Positions 5,732 to 7,437 of a DNA stretch of 7,437 nt are shown here, piece by piece. The stretch comes from JBDSYA01 sp039925865 (lineage in GTDB: Bacteria; Bacteroidota; Ignavibacteria; Tepidaquicellales; Tepidaquicellaceae), in the NCBI GenBank assembly GCA_039925865.1, contig JBDSYA010000034.1, positions 1 through 7,437 of the forward strand. The letters run 5' to 3'. The notes beneath the pieces are model-generated. The model ran no database searches, was not told the origin of the DNA, and worked only from the letters and a program-made list of their open reading frames with translations. The translations under genes and the position numbers were made by a program. Within the stretch, counting starts at the first letter, position 1. The number at the start of each line of letters is the position of its first letter.

Positions 5732-7437
5732 ATGTCTAAAATAGTTTTCACAATATTGTTCAGCATTATTTTATTAACACATACAAGTATTAATGCAGAC
5801 AACAGCACTTCGTATAAACCACCTTCATCAATAAATACAATAAGCGATTCAGATTCATATGCTGAGAGTGTTCATATGTATATTTGCATTGAAGCTCTGA
5901 AGTTGTTAAAAGATAAATTTCCTGCTATAGATTTTTCAGTTTTACAAAATAGAATAGGAACAATGACTGATTATGGGACCCGGCCATGGCAGGTCGGGAC
6001 TATTACAAATGGTGCATACGCAGAAGATAGAGAAGATGTTGTATTTGATATAAGAGGTCCTTTCAACTGGGCTGCAAGCGTCACACACTTCTGGGATGGC
6101 GATAATAGAACAGGTGGTGATAACAGCTTAACAACTCTTAACATAGGCGGAATTGATTTTGATTTTCCAAACTCCTTCACAAAAGTTAAAAGATTTATTG
6201 ACGGACAATGGTTTACATGGACGGGTAATGGATATGGAGCAAGGAGATTTATTGAGATAATAGCAGCCGACGGAAGGATATATCGCTGGAGTTATCACAC
6301 CCGGGGATTAATCAATTTTTATAAAACAAATATGCTTTGGCTGGAAAGTGTTACTAATCTTCTGGGACAGACTGAATTCATAAGAGAAGAGAGACATGTT
6401 TCAAATGGATTCCGCGATCTTATTGTGTTTGAAGTTTTGGGAAGAATTGCTCATCACTTAGGAGATAATAGTACTCCGGCACATACACACAATGATGTTC
6501 ATGTTCGTGATTTTGATGGAGGGGACTGTTATCATAATTACATTGATGACGGAGCTTACTTAGCTTTCAACTGGCAGACCGCAAAAAATGCCGGCGGATT
6601 TATACAGCCTTACGGAGCTGATGATGATCCAATCAGATATCTAGTGTATACTACAAACCAGGTTGCAGATCACTATCCAAGCGGGCCGGATTGCAATGAA
6701 ATTCCACAGCAGCATTTTGGTGATAACAATTTGCCGGGAGGAACTTATCCTATATTAAATAATTATTATCAACAGCTTGGTCCGACTCCTCCAAACATTT
6801 CCGATGTTTATACTGAAGCGAATTATTGTTTCAATCACGCGATCCGGTCAACTGCATCTCTAATGTATTGGTTTGCCGTAGAAACCGGAATTATAAATCC
6901 TGACCCATTAGCTGCTCCGATGGTTACGGGCTTTACAAAAAATCTTCCTGACAGGTATTTGTTCAGAGGAGAAAATTTGCTCATAACCTGCAATGCCACA
7001 GGCTCTAATTTAAATTATAACTGGTTCATAAAAGTATGTGATTCTACAAACACTTGTAATGTGCCTATACCCGGAATACAAAAATTTCCACAAGGTAATA
7101 ACTTTTACATCACCAATTATAATTTTAAAAACAGGTACACATGTTATTTTTATGATTCTTTATGTAATCCTGAAACCGGGATCCGAAATGTCTCAAGCCC
7201 ACTTGATTTTATAATAGGCGTAACAGTTTCAAATCAGTTTGGCAGCACTACAAAATATTTTGATTTTGATTCCCGAAAAGTATTTTTGCCAAATGAAACA
7301 CTGAGGCCCTCTGACCCGCCAATTTCCGGTTGTCCAATATTTTTAAATCATAATGGTGAACAGTATGTCTATGAAAACAACATACTTAACCGTGCCGAAT
7401 TTCCGGAAAATCTGGATCAAGACATTGAAGACAATTA
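5732..7437 (+). CDS. Exported zinc-dependent phospholipase C/P1 nuclease-fold protein with Ig-like domain (3' end outside window)
   Basis: The frame stays open from the ATG at 5732 to the right edge, 568 codons without a stop; the in-frame TAA at 5708-5710 supports the start. Residues 1-22 are a signal peptide (SK, hydrophobic IVFTILFSIILL, cleavage near NA/D). Residues about 44-390 resemble the zinc-dependent phospholipase C/P1 nuclease fold: H48 in an early helix, GAYAED at 94-99, H119 in HFWD, then H241-x3-D245-x5-H251, the same spacing as H118, D122 and H128 of Bacillus cereus PLC. H268-x3-D272 may stand in for its H142/E146 pair. Residues about 397-500 look Ig-like, with C420, W431 and Y469-T-C471. 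Such enzymes cleave phosphodiester bonds in phospholipids or nucleic acids; which one cannot be told. A T9SS tail, if any, lies beyond the window. Confidence 0.85.
   Translation, partial: MSKIVFTILFSIILLTHTSINADNSTSYKPPSSINTISDSDSYAESVHMYICIEALKLLKDKFPAIDFSVLQNRIGTMTDYGTRPWQVGTITNGAYAEDREDVVFDIRGPFNWAASVTHFWDGDNRTGGDNSLTTLNIGGIDFDFPNSFTKVKRFIDGQWFTWTGNGYGARRFIEIIAADGRIYRWSYHTRGLINFYKTNMLWLESVTNLLGQTEFIREERHVSNGFRDLIVFEVLGRIAHHLGDNSTPAHTHNDVHVRDFDGGDCYHNYIDDGAYLAFNWQTAKNAGGFIQPYGADDDPIRYLVYTTNQVADHYPSGPDCNEIPQQHFGDNNLPGGTYPILNNYYQQLGPTPPNISDVYTEANYCFNHAIRSTASLMYWFAVETGIINPDPLAAPMVTGFTKNLPDRYLFRGENLLITCNATGSNLNYNWFIKVCDSTNTCNVPIPGIQKFPQGNNFYITNYNFKNRYTCYFYDSLCNPETGIRNVSSPLDFIIGVTVSNQFGSTTKYFDFDSRKVFLPNETLRPSDPPISGCPIFLNHNGEQYVYENNILNRAEFPENLDQDIEDN

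Noticed and set aside
5971..6180. Minus-strand open frame of about 69 codons
   Set aside because: It lies fully inside the PLC-like gene, whose frame holds the conserved GAYAED and HFWD segments on the plus strand; the antisense product shows no motif.

Overview
This is an AT-rich bacterial chromosome segment in which every supported gene lies on the + strand. The best organism guess is a Bacteroidota/Chlorobiota-type bacterium, most likely Ignavibacteria or a relative. Three things support this. One secreted protein ends in a type IX secretion (T9SS) sorting domain of the NFPNPFNP...YDVLGNEV...SGIYFYKL style. No start codon is preceded by a convincing Shine-Dalgarno sequence; the leaders are A/T-rich instead. 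A heptose epimerase implies a Gram-negative LPS pathway. The assignment is an inference from sequence style, not from a marker gene.

Layout. Bases 1-435 hold the C-terminal end of DNA polymerase I (polA), cut by the left edge. An 85-base spacer, almost wholly an inverted pair of heptad repeat arrays, separates it from a Nudix hydrolase (521-985). A compact two-gene module follows: a minimal nucleotidyltransferase (1000-1284) overlapping by 4 bases a HEPN protein with an R-x4-H-x-Y motif (1281-1727). This is an MntA/HepT-type toxin-antitoxin pair. Next is hldD (1830-2822), which makes ADP-L-glycero-D-manno-heptose for LPS inner core.

The right half is devoted to exported proteins. Bases 2864-4588 encode a secreted guanidino-group-modifying enzyme. 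Its order of domains (signal peptide, deiminase, Ig-like, T9SS tail) and its putative substrate-binding arginines resemble Porphyromonas peptidylarginine deiminase more than agmatine deiminase. A strong intrinsic terminator follows at 4644-4676, then a roughly 300-base stretch with only a possible gene remnant. A small outer-membrane beta-barrel-like protein (4975-5568) comes next, then three hairpins in a row ending in a likely terminator (5621-5708). The window ends inside a large exported protein (from 5732) that keeps the metal-ligand spacing of the zinc-dependent phospholipase C/P1 nuclease fold, followed by an Ig-like domain. That gene has no stop codon before the right edge.

The genes do not form one pathway. 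The left side is housekeeping (replication, nucleotide hydrolysis) interrupted by a toxin-antitoxin module; the right side concerns the cell envelope and secretion. A recurring structural theme is a 7-base repeat unit, TTATCAA/TTATCAG, found at three separate places, including inside the deiminase gene at the start of its sorting domain.
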